From NCBI GenBank assembly GCA_030697665.1, contig JAUYPJ010000098.1, forward strand, positions 60,544 to 124,543: a stretch of DNA of 64,000 nt, written 5' to 3'. How positions within the stretch are numbered: the first letter of the stretch is position 1; each line of letters opens with the position of its first letter. The translations under genes were made by a program, and so were the position numbers. Below, in pieces: positions 8,101 to 16,572 of this stretch. Source of the DNA: Candidatus Omnitrophota bacterium (GTDB lineage: Bacteria; Omnitrophota; Gorgyraeia; Aquiviventales; Aquiviventaceae). The notes below the pieces were generated by a model. That model had not been told where the DNA came from, ran no database searches, and was given only the letters and a program-made list of their open reading frames with translations.

Positions 8101-9630
8101 CACGGACAGGGGCGTGTCGTCCCCCATCGAGAAGATCGGTTCCTTGCCGGTCTTGGCCATCGGCTCGATGATCATCGTGAGCTCTTCGTCGGTGTAGCCG
8201 AAGGCGATCTGGCGCCGCGTGAGCGACTCCGGCTCCATCGCCACCTCCTCCGCCGCGGCCCCCATCACCACCTGCTCAAGCGGCAGGAGGCTCTGGTCCA
8301 CCCACGTGGCATAGGGCCGCTTCGAGGCGTACTCCCGTTTGATCGCGTCGTTGGTCAAGAGCCGCTTGCGCTTGGTGTCCACGGCCAGCACATGGCCGGG
8401 ACCGAGCCGCCCCTTCTCCACGATGCGCGAGGGATCCACGTCGAGGACGCCCACCTCTGAGGCCATGACGACCATCCGATCGGCCGTGACCCAGTAGCGC
8501 GCAGGACGCAGGCCGTTGCGGTCCAGGGTGGCGCCGACGATGACGCCATCGGTGAACGTCAGGGCCGCCGGACCGTCCCACGGCTCCGCGAGCATGGCGT
8601 GATACTGATAGAACGCCTTGACGCGGGGATCCATCTCCGGCATGCCCTGCCAGGCGTTCGGCACCAGCATCATCATGGCGTGCAGGATGTCGCGCCCGGA
8701 CATCACGTACAGCTCCAGCACGTTGTCCAGACTCATCGAGTCCGAGCCGCCGGGCTGGATCAGCGGGAAGAGCTCCTTCAACTGCGCGCCCCACCGGGCC
8801 GAGGACAGCTCTGGCTCCCGCGCCGCCATCCAGTTGCGGTTGCCCTGGAGCGTGTTGATCTCCCCGTTGTGCCCGAGGAAGCGGAAGGGCTGCGCGAGGA
8901 ACCAGTTCGGAAAGGTGTTCGTCGAGTAGCGCTGGTGGAACACCGCAATCGCCGAGGCGTAGTCCGGATCGGACAGGTCGCGATAGAAGAGCGACAGTTG
9001 CGGAGCGACCAGCAGCCCCTTGTACACAATCGTCCTGGAGGACAACGACGGGATGTAGCACTCCGCCAGGCGCGCGCCCTCCCAGCGTTGCTCGATCCGC
9101 CGGCGGATGAGGAAGAGCCGCCGCTCAAACTCCTCGGCGGCAAGGACGGGTCTTCGCGCCATGAAGACCTGCCGGATCACCGGCAGCGTCTTGCGCGCCT
9201 TGTCGCCCAGCACCGAGGGATCAACCGGCACGTCACGCCAGCCGATCAGCCTGAGGCCGCCGTCCGTGATCATCTCTTCGACGATCCGCGCCGCTTGGGA
9301 GCGGACCGCCTCTTCCTGGGACAAGAAGACCATGCCCACCGCAAGATCCCCGGGGGCAACCGGCGCATCCCGGAGCTCCTGGACCACCTTGGAGAAGAAC
9401 GCGCGGGGAAGCTGCGTGAGGATGCCGGCTCCGTCACCCGTTTTCGCGTCAGCGGACAGCGCCCCCCGGTGGGTGACGTTGCAGACGCACTGGATGGCCG
9501 CCTGGACGATCGCGTGGCTGGGAACGCCGTCAATGGAGGCGACAAACCCCGTCCCGCAGGCATCGTGCTCGTATGCCGGGTGGTAAAGCCCGATCGGTTG
9601 TGGCATGTCTGATGCACTCATCCTACGCAT
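5125..9630 (-). CDS. gltB: Glutamate synthase large subunit
   Basis: A 1,501-residue protein of full length. It converts 2-oxoglutarate and glutamine to two glutamates. The N-terminal class II amidotransferase has its nucleophile cysteine in DACGTGF near residue 25, so a short propeptide must be removed. The central and FMN domains carry GSGEGGEDPARY and GSKPGEGGQLPGYKV. The 3Fe-4S cluster motif CVMTRQCHLNTC fits C-x5-C-x4-C. The C-terminal domain is a glycine-rich beta-helix. No gltD small subunit is present in the window. The start is uncertain among ATGs at 9630, 9621 and 9609; none has a good ribosome site. Confidence 0.97.
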   Translation of the reverse strand: MRRMSASDMPQPIGLYHPAYEHDACGTGFVASIDGVPSHAIVQAAIQCVCNVTHRGALSADAKTGDGAGILTQLPRAFFSKVVQELRDAPVAPGDLAVGMVFLSQEEAVRSQAARIVEEMITDGGLRLIGWRDVPVDPSVLGDKARKTLPVIRQVFMARRPVLAAEEFERRLFLIRRRIEQRWEGARLAECYIPSLSSRTIVYKGLLVAPQLSLFYRDLSDPDYASAIAVFHQRYSTNTFPNWFLAQPFRFLGHNGEINTLQGNRNWMAAREPELSSARWGAQLKELFPLIQPGGSDSMSLDNVLELYVMSGRDILHAMMMLVPNAWQGMPEMDPRVKAFYQYHAMLAEPWDGPAALTFTDGVIVGATLDRNGLRPARYWVTADRMVVMASEVGVLDVDPSRIVEKGRLGPGHVLAVDTKRKRLLTNDAIKREYASKRPYATWVDQSLLPLEQVVMGAAAEEVAMEPESLTRRQIAFGYTDEELTMIIEPMAKTGKEPIFSMGDDTPLSVLSKRARPLFTYFKQLFAQVTNPPIDPIREELVMSLNTLLGARPNPLEEGPAPKRMVFATSPVLLPQEFSALRSLRRSDLKSATIPILFEAAHGPAALRSAIERVREQTIKAVDGGSTILILSDRGLDESHAPIPSLLATAAVHHHLIRTSRRMKVAIVVEAGDVHEVHQVACLLGYGASAVYPYLACQTLKQLERSGRLAPQTFDQGMAQFKKAVDQSVLKVMSKMGISTVGSYRGAQIFEALGLSDELIEDCFPGTPSRIGGLTYEHVAQEVLSWHRNAYHPQGPLHLDAGGFYKYRRDGEYHAFNPEMVRFLQQAIKTGDYALYQRFAASVNTRPPTALRDLLDVKPLGPPVPLEEVEPVEAITKRFATASISYGALSLEAHETLAIAMNRIGGKSGSGEGGEDPARYHPADPNMNRSSAIKQVASGRFGVTPEYLMSARELEIKMAQGSKPGEGGQLPGYKVSEEIARVRHTIPGISLISPPPHHDIYSIEDLAQLIYDLKMINPAARVNVKLVAEAGVGTIAAGVAKGHADTVLISGHDGGTGASPLSSIKNAGLPWELGLAETQQTLRLNGLREKVVLRADGGMKTGRDILLAAVFGAEEYGFGTAAVVATGCVMTRQCHLNTCPVGVATQDPKLRAKFTGTPEMVVHYMRFIAQELRGYLAALGARRLDEVIGRTDLLTRRRLELHEKAATVNLDFLLTTVDAGPRVHTVPRNDWASDRPLDNDIIRDAQAALEGRGKVTLTYPIRNIHRAVGARVAGEIAKRYGDNGLPAATVDVTFRGVAGQSFGAFCIAGMRLTLIGEANDYVGKGMAGGELIIRPPEEAPFVWHKNVILGNTCLYGATGGVLYAAGRGGERFGVRNSGAMAVIEGLGDHGCEYMTGGIVVILGETGRNFGAGMTGGRAYVLDEARVFERRVNLELVELMRLEGSEEIENVRTLLERHFVATKSPRALEILTTWDDVQGLFWMVVPRGTGAKLEQVVSAKEG

Positions 9631-9633
9631 AAC

Positions 9634-9705
9634 AGGTGAAAGGTCAAAGGGTAAAGGTAAAAGGGGCAGGGTTCCCTTTCACCTATACCCTTTCACCTTT
9701 GACCT
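9634..9705 (-). repeat. Intergenic hairpin of 7-bp repeats (AGGTGAA family)
   Basis: Left arm AGGTGAA-AGGTCAA-AGGGTAAAGG, short G/C-rich loop, right arm CCCTTTCACC-TATACCC-TTTCACC-TTTGACC. On the transcribed strand the pyrimidine arm ends about 5 bases before the gltB reading frame. Confidence 0.8.
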
Positions 9706-9707
9706 GG

Positions 9708-9833
9708 TTATTCTACCGTGTTTTGGGCCGTCCCGCACCCGAAATCCGGCGGGGAATCCAGGTTGAAGAGGTTGACGCACCAGCCCACCAATCCCAGCGT
9801 TCGCATCCGAATCCGTGCGAGCTGATCCACCAT
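9708..9833 (-). CDS. Possible 41-residue peptide or gene remnant
   Basis: A short open frame from ATG at 9833 to TAA at 9708, reading MVDQLARIRMRTLGLVGW and ending AQNTVE. It has no visible ribosome site and no family I recognise. It is the only open stretch between two repeat hairpins (9634-9705 and 9851-9930) upstream of gltB. It may be a small protein, a decayed gene, or chance. Low certainty. Confidence 0.25.
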   Translation of the reverse strand: MVDQLARIRMRTLGLVGWCVNLFNLDSPPDFGCGTAQNTVE

Positions 9834-9850
9834 CTGGTAGATGATCGGGT

Positions 9851-9930
9851 AGAGGTTAAAGGTGATAGGTGAAAGTGGAGCCTCCCTCTAACCTTTTACC
9901 TTTTACCTTTCACCTTTCACCTTTTACCTT
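9851..9930 (-). repeat. Intergenic hairpin of 7-bp repeats (AGGTGAA family)
   Basis: Left arm AGAGGTTAAAGGTGATAGGT, loop GGAGCCTCC, right arm with TTTTACC-TTTTACC-TTTCACC-TTTCACC. It lies just after the stop of the SemiSWEET-like gene. The right arm is longer than the left by about two units. Confidence 0.75.
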
Positions 9931-9939
9931 GACTACGAC

Positions 9940-10188
9940 TTAGCGGTACCGCAGCACAAACGCCACGACCCCGCCGAAGAGCAGCGTGTTCACAATGGTA
10001 AACACCCTGAAGATGTGATCCGGCGACGCCAGGCCGGAGGGCAGCATGGCCAGAATGCACGCATAGACGCCCAGCGCCCAAGCGAGGCTGATGTCTTTGG
10101 ACGATTTGCGCTTGGCAATCCCGATCATGAGCGGGATGTTCCAGAACGGCATCGCCACCGCCGCCACCAATCCCAGATGCTCCAGCAT
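9940..10188 (-). CDS. SemiSWEET / PQ-loop-like three-helix membrane protein
   Basis: An 82-residue protein with three predicted membrane helices (residues about 4-22, 35-53, 60-78). After helix 1 it reads FWNIPLMIGIAKRKSSKDISL, matching the SemiSWEET/PQ-loop arrangement in which a P-x-x motif is followed by a cytoplasmic KSS-x-x-IS turn. SemiSWEETs dimerise and pass sugars by facilitated diffusion. I choose ATG 10188 over a GTG at 10209 because the GTG lies inside the upstream repeat. The classical PQ dipeptide is not exact, so the family call is moderate. Confidence 0.6.
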   Translation of the reverse strand: MLEHLGLVAAVAMPFWNIPLMIGIAKRKSSKDISLAWALGVYACILAMLPSGLASPDHIFRVFTIVNTLLFGGVVAFVLRYR

Positions 10189-10195
10189 ATCTTCA

Positions 10196-10287
10196 CACCA
10201 CGGAACCACGGAAGCGCCACGGAAGCACGGAAACGGCTTCTCGAAGATGGCTCCGTGTCTCCGTGGAATTCCGTAGCCTCTGTGGTA
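10196..10287 (-). repeat. Intergenic hairpin of CCACGGA repeats
   Basis: Left arm contains CCACGGA, CCACGGA, CCACGGA and GCACGGA; right arm contains CTCCGTG, CTCCGTG, ATTCCGT and TCTGTGG. The arms are complementary around GGCTTCTCGAAGATGG. It separates aroD from the SemiSWEET-like gene. The unit is unrelated to the AGGTGAA repeats, but the design is the same. Confidence 0.7.
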
Positions 10288-11148
10288 TCACGAGCGTTTT
10301 CCGCAGCCTGCCAAGGCGAGCCGTCGCCTGAGCAGCGCCGCCTCGTAGTCCGGGTAGCAGAGCCGCAAGCCCTTCACGAATGGCCGCAAGGGAATCTGAC
10401 CCAGCGAAGGCGACAGGTGCGTGTAGGTCAGCAGCGAACCCGCCAGCGGGAACACGAAACGGGAGATCGTCCCCTGGACCCCCATCGCGATCGTGACAAG
10501 ACGGCGCGCCTTGTGGCGAAAGGTGAAGCGCAGCAGCCGTTCCACGTCGTGTGGCCGCCTGGCGAAGGCGGCGATCTTCACAAGGTCCGCCCGAAGCGAC
10601 CTGGCCCGTTCGAGCACGCCCTCCAGCGCCGAGTCCGGTGGGGTGCCGGCGAAGTGATGGAAGGAGACCAGCAGCGTCTTGCGATGCCGGCGGGTGAGCG
10701 CGATGACCTCCGCCAGGATGGAAGGGGAACTCAACTCAACGTCCACGGCATCCACCACCGGGACGAGGGCTGCAAACAGGGCCAGGCGCTGGGTGTCCTT
10801 CAACTCAGCCCGTCCCCCTTCTTGATGGCTGCGCACCGTCCCAATGACCGGCAGGCCGTGCCGTGCGATCGCGCGCACGTCGCGCGCCACGGATGGGACA
10901 TCGAGCCGGCGGAACTGATCGACCCTCGCCTCGATGAGGTCCACGCCCTCCCATGCGGCGCGACGCAACGCCACGCTGTCGCCGCATACGCTCAGGACGA
11001 GACGCGGGACATGACCTAGTTGGACATCGCCAATCTGCAGCAGCGACTCGCCCCTTCCACTGTCCCTGACCCTCCAGCGAGACACGTCCCCAGGAGAGGC
11101 GTCAAGCCATGGCGAGGAACGCCGCACCCTGATCCTGTTCGAAGGCAA
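10288..11148 (-). CDS. aroD: Type I 3-dehydroquinate dehydratase
   Basis: Third step of the shikimate pathway: dehydration of 3-dehydroquinate through a Schiff base. Motifs in order are LIEARVDQF, GTVRSHQEGG, DVELSS, the catalytic-histidine block VSFHHFAGTP, the Schiff-base lysine in DLVKIAAFA, and the C-terminal MGVQGTISRFVFPLAGS with SLGQIP. The open frame is 286 residues, but the first 20 or so look non-homologous and overlap the DUF5615 gene by 47 bp. A GTG at 11085 (265 residues) is a likely true start. It is cytosolic and seems downstream of the toxin-antitoxin-like pair by chance. Confidence 0.9.
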   Translation of the reverse strand: MPSNRIRVRRSSPWLDASPGDVSRWRVRDSGRGESLLQIGDVQLGHVPRLVLSVCGDSVALRRAAWEGVDLIEARVDQFRRLDVPSVARDVRAIARHGLPVIGTVRSHQEGGRAELKDTQRLALFAALVPVVDAVDVELSSPSILAEVIALTRRHRKTLLVSFHHFAGTPPDSALEGVLERARSLRADLVKIAAFARRPHDVERLLRFTFRHKARRLVTIAMGVQGTISRFVFPLAGSLLTYTHLSPSLGQIPLRPFVKGLRLCYPDYEAALLRRRLALAGCGKRS

Positions 11149-11434
11149 GGAGCACCTCGCGGCGCGCGCGTAAGAGCGTCTCGATCTGGCCGGTCGAAGA
11201 GTTACCCAGGCGAATCCATACGACCTTCGGAGGAGGCCCGAACACGAGGCTGCGCTGATGAAAATCTATGTCCTTGGAAACAATGACCAGCCCATGCCCC
11301 GCGGCATAGCTCCACACCACCTCATCAGCAGCATCCCGCAGGCCGACCTCGCGCACATGGACTGAACCCGGATACGCGTCTGCCAGGGAAGCGACCAACA
11401 GGTGGGAAAGGTTCTGGTCGAAAAGAAGTTTCAC
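11102..11434 (-). CDS. DUF5615 PIN-like toxin
   Basis: A 110-residue protein starting MKLLFDQNLSHLL, with VSKDIDFHQRS in the middle. This is the DUF5615 (Mut7-C/PIN-like) pattern, where D6, the central aspartates and nearby polar residues form a nuclease-like site. Families of this type pair with DUF433 antitoxins, exactly as here: the DUF433 gene precedes it with a 4-bp overlap. RNA cleavage is the inferred activity. Confidence 0.8.
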   Translation of the reverse strand: MKLLFDQNLSHLLVASLADAYPGSVHVREVGLRDAADEVVWSYAAGHGLVIVSKDIDFHQRSLVFGPPPKVVWIRLGNSSTGQIETLLRARREVLLAFEQDQGAAFLAMA

Positions 11435-11658
11435 ACGGGTGGAATGGCGAGTAGCTTGCGCTCACGATCCGCGGCGAATGCAAGACATGCCCGGATGTCT
11501 TCGCGGGTCAAATCAGGAAAATCGCGCAGGATGTCATCCTCCGACATGCCTGAGGCCAGATACTCCAGCACATCGTAGACGGTAATACGCATCCCGCGGA
11601 TGCACGGCTTACCGCCGCGCTTTCCCGGTTCGATCGTGATCACATGCTGATAGTCCAT
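11431..11658 (-). CDS. DUF433 antitoxin
   Basis: A 75-residue protein with the DUF433 signature: ITIEPGKRGGKPCIRGMRI followed by TVYDVLEYLASGMSEDDIL and a second helical element ending in LAFAADRERK. DUF433 proteins fold as a winged helix and act as antitoxins that probably repress their own operon. The gene overlaps the DUF5615 toxin gene by 4 bp. Confidence 0.88.
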   Translation of the reverse strand: MDYQHVITIEPGKRGGKPCIRGMRITVYDVLEYLASGMSEDDILRDFPDLTREDIRACLAFAADRERKLLAIPPV

Positions 11659-11869
11659 CGCTCATCACGCTCCCCCGAAGTGTAGCATACGGGAGGCACC
11701 CGCGCAACTTCAGGACTGGCCTCGCATCATCCCACGCCCTGCGGGAGCCCGCCGCAGGCGGGCGCGCGGCGGACTGTATCTGTCGTTGTCGCATCTCCCC
11801 GTCCACCGCGCTCGCAGCAACACTCCAGGAGTTCCATCCTTGTGTCGCTGCGACCAGCAGGGCGTGGGA

Positions 11870-12376
11870 TCACTCTTCCCAATTCACGATGTCGTCTTGG
11901 CCCTCAACCCCATCCCTCCCCAGCGACAACAGATCGTAGTCATGCGTCCGGTGGGTCCCAGGGCTTCGGTACTGGTAGGATTTGCCCCAGGGGTCCAGCG
12001 GCACACGCTCGATGTACGGCCCCTTCCAATTCTTGGCGGAGGCCGGGGCGGCCGTCAGCGCCTTCAACCCCTCATCGCCCGTCGGGAAGACCCCGTTATC
12101 CAGCTCGTACAGCTTCAGCGCAGTTGCCAGGTTGAGGTCGATGTCGGCCTTGGCGACGGATTTCCGCGCCTCCTCCGACCGGCCCGCCATGCGGGGGATC
12201 ACCATCGCCCCCAGGATGCCGATGATGATGACGACCAACATCAATTCCACCAGCGTGAAGCCTCGCTGTTTCCAGTAGGCGGTAGGCAGTAGGCAGTAGG
12301 CAGTCACGGGCCTTCTGCCTTCTGCGTTCTGCCTTCTGCGTTCTCGACTGTGGACGTCTCGCACATGTGCTCTCAT
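11870..12376 (-). CDS. gspG: Type II secretion major pseudopilin GspG
   Basis: A 168-residue pseudopilin. The prepilin peptidase site is QRG|FTLVELMLVVIII at residues 37-41, followed by the hydrophobic helix, and later the GspG core ALKLYELDNGVFPTGDEGL, WKGPYIERVPLDPWG and YDLLSLGRDG. I place the start at ATG 12376 because GAGGTGAGAGG lies directly upstream; a GTG farther out has none. The 39-residue leader before the cut is unusually long and partly encoded by CTACTGC repeats (RPVTAYCLLPTAYW). GspG normally stands near gspE-F at the head of its operon; here it is last, after gspK. Confidence 0.92.
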   Translation of the reverse strand: MRAHVRDVHSRERRRQNAEGRRPVTAYCLLPTAYWKQRGFTLVELMLVVIIIGILGAMVIPRMAGRSEEARKSVAKADIDLNLATALKLYELDNGVFPTGDEGLKALTAAPASAKNWKGPYIERVPLDPWGKSYQYRSPGTHRTHDYDLLSLGRDGVEGQDDIVNWEE

Positions 12377-12396
12377 CCTCTCACCTCTCACCTGAC
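12272..12396 (-). repeat. Hairpin of GTAGGCA/CTTCTGC repeats plus conserved tail (copy 1)
   Basis: Left arm GTAGGCG-GTAGGCA-GTAGGCA-GTAGGCA-GT, right arm CTTCTGC-CTTCTGC-GTTCTGC-CTTCTGC-GTTCT, then a tail CGACTGTGGACGT and CTCTCATCCTCTCACCTC. The same composite recurs at 13853-13980. It spans the gspG leader and supplies its GAGGTGA ribosome site. Confidence 0.8.
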
Positions 12397-13248
12397 TTAC
12401 TGCTCCACCCACTGCTTGACCCTTCCCTCCCGCGCATCGAGCACGATGGCGTAGCGCTGGGCTGCTCTCCCGACGACCGTGGTGTCCACCATCAGGGTGA
12501 ACGTCGTCGACCTGACGCCCAGCAACCCCTGGCTGATCAGTTGGATCAGGGCGGCCTCCTGGGCGGCGAACAGGGGGCCGGTGGATCGAAGCGTCTCGAC
12601 GATGGTGCCTGCCTCCTCGAACGCCCCGTCATCCGCCGTTCCGGCTTCCCCGTCCTCGCCGGTGCGGAAGGCGACGATGAGCTCCGCCAGCCGGTCGTCG
12701 AGCCCGAGCGCCCGCAGGACCTCCGGCGCGGCGGTGTTGATGTTCACCGCCCCGCTGCCGTAGACGGTGAGGAACGGGCCGGCCTGCTGGACCATCGGCT
12801 CCGCAACCTCCTCAACCAGCCTCAGCTCTTCCTTCACGTGGAACGGCCGCAAGGTGGCGCTCGTGACGGCGACGGCGCCGTCGAGGGTCAGCCCGGGGAC
12901 GCGCGCCAGCATCTCTTGCGTCGCGCGGTTGAGGGGAAGCCGGCTCTCCTCATCGAGGAGCGTGTACCGGAACGCGCCGCGACCCAGCTCCTGCCGCTGC
13001 TCGGCGCGCAGCTCCTGCATCGTCTCATAGGGCGTCTCGTCGTCCTGCCGCAGCGCCCAGGCGTGCCGCACGGCGGCGTGCGCCAACGCCGCAGAGACCA
13101 CGCGATCTTCGAACCGGCCCGCCAGGCGAAGCTGCGACGAGGTGATCCGCGAGATGCCGATGCCGAGGATGGAAAACGTCGTCAGCGCCCAGATCGCAAT
13201 GATCAGGAGGCTGCCTTTGCAGTCCATAGTCGATAGTCGATAGTCCAT
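12397..13248 (-). CDS. gspK: Type II secretion minor pseudopilin GspK
   Basis: A 283-residue protein. A short N-terminus is followed by SLLIIAIWALTTFSILGIG, the membrane helix of GspK-type pseudopilins, and then by a large periplasmic part with the GspK segments FRYTLLDEESRLPLNRA and AVNINTAAPEVLRALG (helix-hairpin-helix-like). GspK caps the pseudopilus tip with GspI and GspJ. The first eight residues (MDYRLSTM) are encoded by the ATGGACT repeat, so the true start may be either repeat-derived ATG. Confidence 0.9.
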   Translation of the reverse strand: MDYRLSTMDCKGSLLIIAIWALTTFSILGIGISRITSSQLRLAGRFEDRVVSAALAHAAVRHAWALRQDDETPYETMQELRAEQRQELGRGAFRYTLLDEESRLPLNRATQEMLARVPGLTLDGAVAVTSATLRPFHVKEELRLVEEVAEPMVQQAGPFLTVYGSGAVNINTAAPEVLRALGLDDRLAELIVAFRTGEDGEAGTADDGAFEEAGTIVETLRSTGPLFAAQEAALIQLISQGLLGVRSTTFTLMVDTTVVGRAAQRYAIVLDAREGRVKQWVEQ

Positions 13249-13295
13249 AGTTGAACCTGGTTTGGCTATGGACTATGGACCATGGACTATGAACT
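13220..13295 (-). repeat. Intergenic hairpin of ATGGACT repeats
   Basis: Left arm AGTCCAT-AGTCGAT-AGTCGAT-AGTCCAT-AG, loop about 16 bases, right arm CTATGGACTATGGACCATGG. On the coding strand the second arm supplies the ATG of gspK. The right arm and part of the loop (TTTGGCTATGGACTATGG) recur at 17923-17998. Confidence 0.8.
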
Positions 13296-13297
13296 CT

Positions 13298-13975
<678 letters not shown>

Positions 13976-13980
<5 letters not shown>

Positions 13981-14527
13981 TTGTGGGGCCTTCCTCCCCT
14001 GCCGCGGGGGGCTTGTAATCGAGGTAGGTGGCCAACACCGCATCCTGCGTTCTCCGACCCTCCTGCCACGACAGCCTGAAGCGCGCGCTGGCGAGCCTGA
14101 TCGGGGGTTCTTGAGTCTCGGGGCCGGCTTGCTCCTGCGCCATGCCGTGTGGCAGGAGCGCCTCAGGCTCCAGAGGCACGATGTCGAGGGTCCAGGTGGC
14201 CTGTCGATGGCGCAGCGCGACGGCGCCGCTGCGCGTCTCGGCCGCCACACCGCCTTGGCTCTCCGCCTCCTGCCGCAGCTGTGCCAACTTGGCGTCAAGG
14301 AACTGGATCGCTTCCAGCCGATCTTCCACCGAGTCGAGCGTCGCCGATGCCGCGAGCAGCCCGCGCCCCACCATGACCAGGCCGATCGCCAGGATCGAGG
14401 AGGCCACCATCAACTCAACCAGCGTCAATCCTGCGATGACTGAAGAACGGAAGAACGGAAGAACGGAAGAACATGAGACGATCTCGCGTGTTCTTCGGTT
14501 CTTCAGTTCTTGAGTTCTTCGGTCCAT
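13976..14527 (-). CDS. gspI: Type II secretion minor pseudopilin GspI
   Basis: A 183-residue pseudopilin with IAG|LTLVELMVASSILAIGL (leucine instead of phenylalanine at +1) and a helical stretch typical of GspI, then a domain with repeated strands. The leader of about 33 residues is encoded by the GTTCTTCC octamer repeat, giving VLPFFRSSVIAG. It sits between GspM-like and GspJ genes, as expected for a tip-complex pseudopilin. Assignment to GspI rather than GspH is by position. Confidence 0.82.
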
Positions 14528-14563
14528 TGGTTCTTCAGTTCTTCAGTTCTTCCGTTCCTCCGT
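14441..14563 (-). repeat. Intergenic hairpin of 8-bp repeats (GAAGAACG family)
   Basis: Left arm GAAGAACG-GAAGAACG-GAAGAACG-GAAGAACA, a loop of about 17 bases, then right arm TTCTTCGG-TTCTTCAG-TTCTTGAG-TTCTTCGG continuing to 14563. Unit length is 8, unlike the 7 of other families. It encodes the gspI leader. Confidence 0.82.
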
Positions 14564-15088
14564 TTATGGAACAACGAAGCTGATGGTGGTATCGACCCGC
14601 AGCGAGCTGGCCTGCTCATCTTTCGGCGTGAGGGAGAACCGGTCGACCTTGATCAGGAAACGGCTGTCCTGCAAGTGATGGAGCAGCGTCAAGAATTGCG
14701 CCATGCTCGCTTCAACCTTGAGCTGCGCCGCATACGTCGTCCGGCCGGCCGCCTTCGAGGGCTGATTGTCCGGGATGAGATCGACGATGGCGGCCCCGGA
14801 CTCCTGAGCGATACGCTCGGTCTCCTGCAGGAACGCCGCGATCCGCTCCCGGTCATCGGCCGGAGCAAGGAAGTAGCCGGCGTACTTCTTCTGATCGCTG
14901 AGGATCGCGGCCTTGCGCTTCTGCATCCCAATGCTCGTTCTGAGCTTGACCTCCTCCGCCGTGATCTGCTGGCGCAGCGTCCGGTGCCTAGTGCGCACGC
15001 CCGACAGCAGAAACCGCTCGCCCAGGAAGGCAACGGCCAAGGCCCCCATCACGCCCCATAACAGCCGTTCTCTCGTCTTCCCTTTCAT
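14564..15088 (-). CDS. gspM: GspM/PilO-like inner-membrane assembly protein
   Basis: A 174-residue protein: a short cytoplasmic N-terminus, one membrane helix (residues about 10-29), a coiled coil, then a ferredoxin-like periplasmic domain (AAQLKVEASMAQFLTLLHHLQ and KVDRFSLTP). This is the layout of PilO and GspM, which join the GspL/PilMN platform to the pseudopilus. A GGGAGA sequence precedes the ATG. The sequence is closer in style to PilO than to classic GspM. Confidence 0.78.
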   Translation of the reverse strand: MKGKTRERLLWGVMGALAVAFLGERFLLSGVRTRHRTLRQQITAEEVKLRTSIGMQKRKAAILSDQKKYAGYFLAPADDRERIAAFLQETERIAQESGAAIVDLIPDNQPSKAAGRTTYAAQLKVEASMAQFLTLLHHLQDSRFLIKVDRFSLTPKDEQASSLRVDTTISFVVP

Positions 15089-15106
15089 CCGATCTCCCTG
15101 GCCTTT

Positions 15107-15136
15107 ACTATGGACTATCGACTATGGACTATGGAC
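15107..15136 (-). repeat. Short ATGGACT repeat tract
   Basis: CTATGGACTATCGACTATGG and another unit; a single arm without partner. It overlaps the end of the pilM/gspL gene, which takes its last codons from it. Confidence 0.7.
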
Positions 15137-16562
15137 GATATTGCAGCGCCAGCTCAAACTCCGTGGTGTCCTTGTCGCGCGAGCGCTTGCGGCGCGTGTA
15201 CTTGGTCTCCACGTGATCCACGAAGGCCGATTGCTCCAGCGTCGAGATGAACGCAAAGACGTGCGATAGCTGGAGCGCCTGCCCGCGGATGACGCCCCGC
15301 TGGCGCTCATCCACGCTCAAGAACTCAAGCGCAATGTCCTGGGGGAGGAGCTGCTGCAGCTCCGCCAGGTAGCGGAGGGGCAACCCCCGAAGCCGAAGGG
15401 ACTCTTTGACCAGCTCGAGACGTTTGGACTGCGTGACGAGCTCGCCGATCTCTTGCGTGATCGCCGCGTTCCTGGCCTGGAGCTGGTTCAGGTAGGCCTG
15501 ATGGCGATACACTCGGCTCATGCCGATGCCGATGAGGAGCGTGATGAGGTAGGCGCTGAGGCTCCCGAGGAGCACCAGCTCGCGCGTCTTTTGCCTGAGC
15601 GACTGCTTGATCTGCATCTCCGGCAGCACGAACGACATGAGCTGCTCGCCCTGATCGGTCGCCAGCTCAGTCACCGCCGTCAGGGACACGGTGGGAGGCG
15701 GCTCTGCAGGACGGGCCCCCTTGCCTTTGGGGGGCAGGATCGACGGGGGGCTCACGCTGACGACCGGCAGCTTGAGGTCCCGGCCGATCGCCTGCTTGAG
15801 CGGCTCGAGGCTCCCGGCGGCCCCTGAGAGAAACGCCTTGATAGGCCGCTTATTGGTCTCTTCGCTCTGAAACACCTCCAACGACTGGCTCACTTCCCCG
15901 ATGAGCTTGCTCATCCCCTCCTCGCGGACCGGTTGATCGGCCTGGAGGGCGATGCTGCGGCTGAAGAGCGCCTGCTCGCGGGAGCAGATGATGCAGTCGA
16001 GGAACGTCGCATCCGCATCCACCAGCAGGAACAGCTCCTGCGCGGTCATCTCCGACTTGTGGCGCGCAGCCGCCCACTGCCAGACCCCGTGTGAGCTGAG
16101 CAGGATGCGCTCGATCGAGAGGCCCGCAGACTCCAGGATGCCGGTCTGCCGCTTGACGAGATCCCGGTGGACGATCGCCAGCATCACCTTGGTGTAGCCG
16201 ATATCATCGGCCCCCAGGAGCCGATAGCTTGAGACGACCTCCTCCTTCCGGTAGGGGACCATGCGGGTGACGTTCAGGTCGATCATCTGGGCGATCTCGC
16301 GGGGATCCTGCGAGGGCAGGTGGAGGTTCCGCAGCGTCACGAGGCAGCGGGGGAAACTCACCGTAACAGGCCTCGCCTTCAGCTTCAGCTCGCGAAAGAC
16401 CTGTTTGACCGTCTGAGTGATCTGTCCGTCGCTGAAGCCGGCGATCGGCTTGACGACGCACGCGAGGAGGCGGGGCGGACGGGTGGCCGGCTTGGCGACG
16501 ACGACCTTCAGCCAGCGCTCGCTGATCTCGACGGCAACCGGAGGCCGCATCATCCCACGCAC
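15129..16562 (-). CDS. gspL: PilM-PilN fusion / GspL-like protein
   Basis: A 477-residue protein. Residues 1-300 have the actin-like PilM/GspL fold (VAVEISERWLKVVVAK, later VDADATFLDCIIC). One membrane helix at about 330-350 (ELVLLGSLSAYLITLLIG) is followed by a coiled coil and a periplasmic PilN-like domain (LPQDIALEFLSVDE, then FISTLEQSAFV). GspL links the cytosolic ATPase GspE to the membrane platform. Here PilM and PilN, separate in pilus systems, are one chain as in GspL. The product ends inside a repeat tract. Confidence 0.85.
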   Translation of the reverse strand: MRGMMRPPVAVEISERWLKVVVAKPATRPPRLLACVVKPIAGFSDGQITQTVKQVFRELKLKARPVTVSFPRCLVTLRNLHLPSQDPREIAQMIDLNVTRMVPYRKEEVVSSYRLLGADDIGYTKVMLAIVHRDLVKRQTGILESAGLSIERILLSSHGVWQWAAARHKSEMTAQELFLLVDADATFLDCIICSREQALFSRSIALQADQPVREEGMSKLIGEVSQSLEVFQSEETNKRPIKAFLSGAAGSLEPLKQAIGRDLKLPVVSVSPPSILPPKGKGARPAEPPPTVSLTAVTELATDQGEQLMSFVLPEMQIKQSLRQKTRELVLLGSLSAYLITLLIGIGMSRVYRHQAYLNQLQARNAAITQEIGELVTQSKRLELVKESLRLRGLPLRYLAELQQLLPQDIALEFLSVDERQRGVIRGQALQLSHVFAFISTLEQSAFVDHVETKYTRRKRSRDKDTTEFELALQYRP

Positions 16563-16572
16563 ACGAGGTGCG

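Noticed and set aside
10015-11019. A 334-codon plus-strand frame opposite aroD
   Set aside because: It is antisense to aroD and the SemiSWEET-like gene, shows no motif, and crosses a repeat hairpin.
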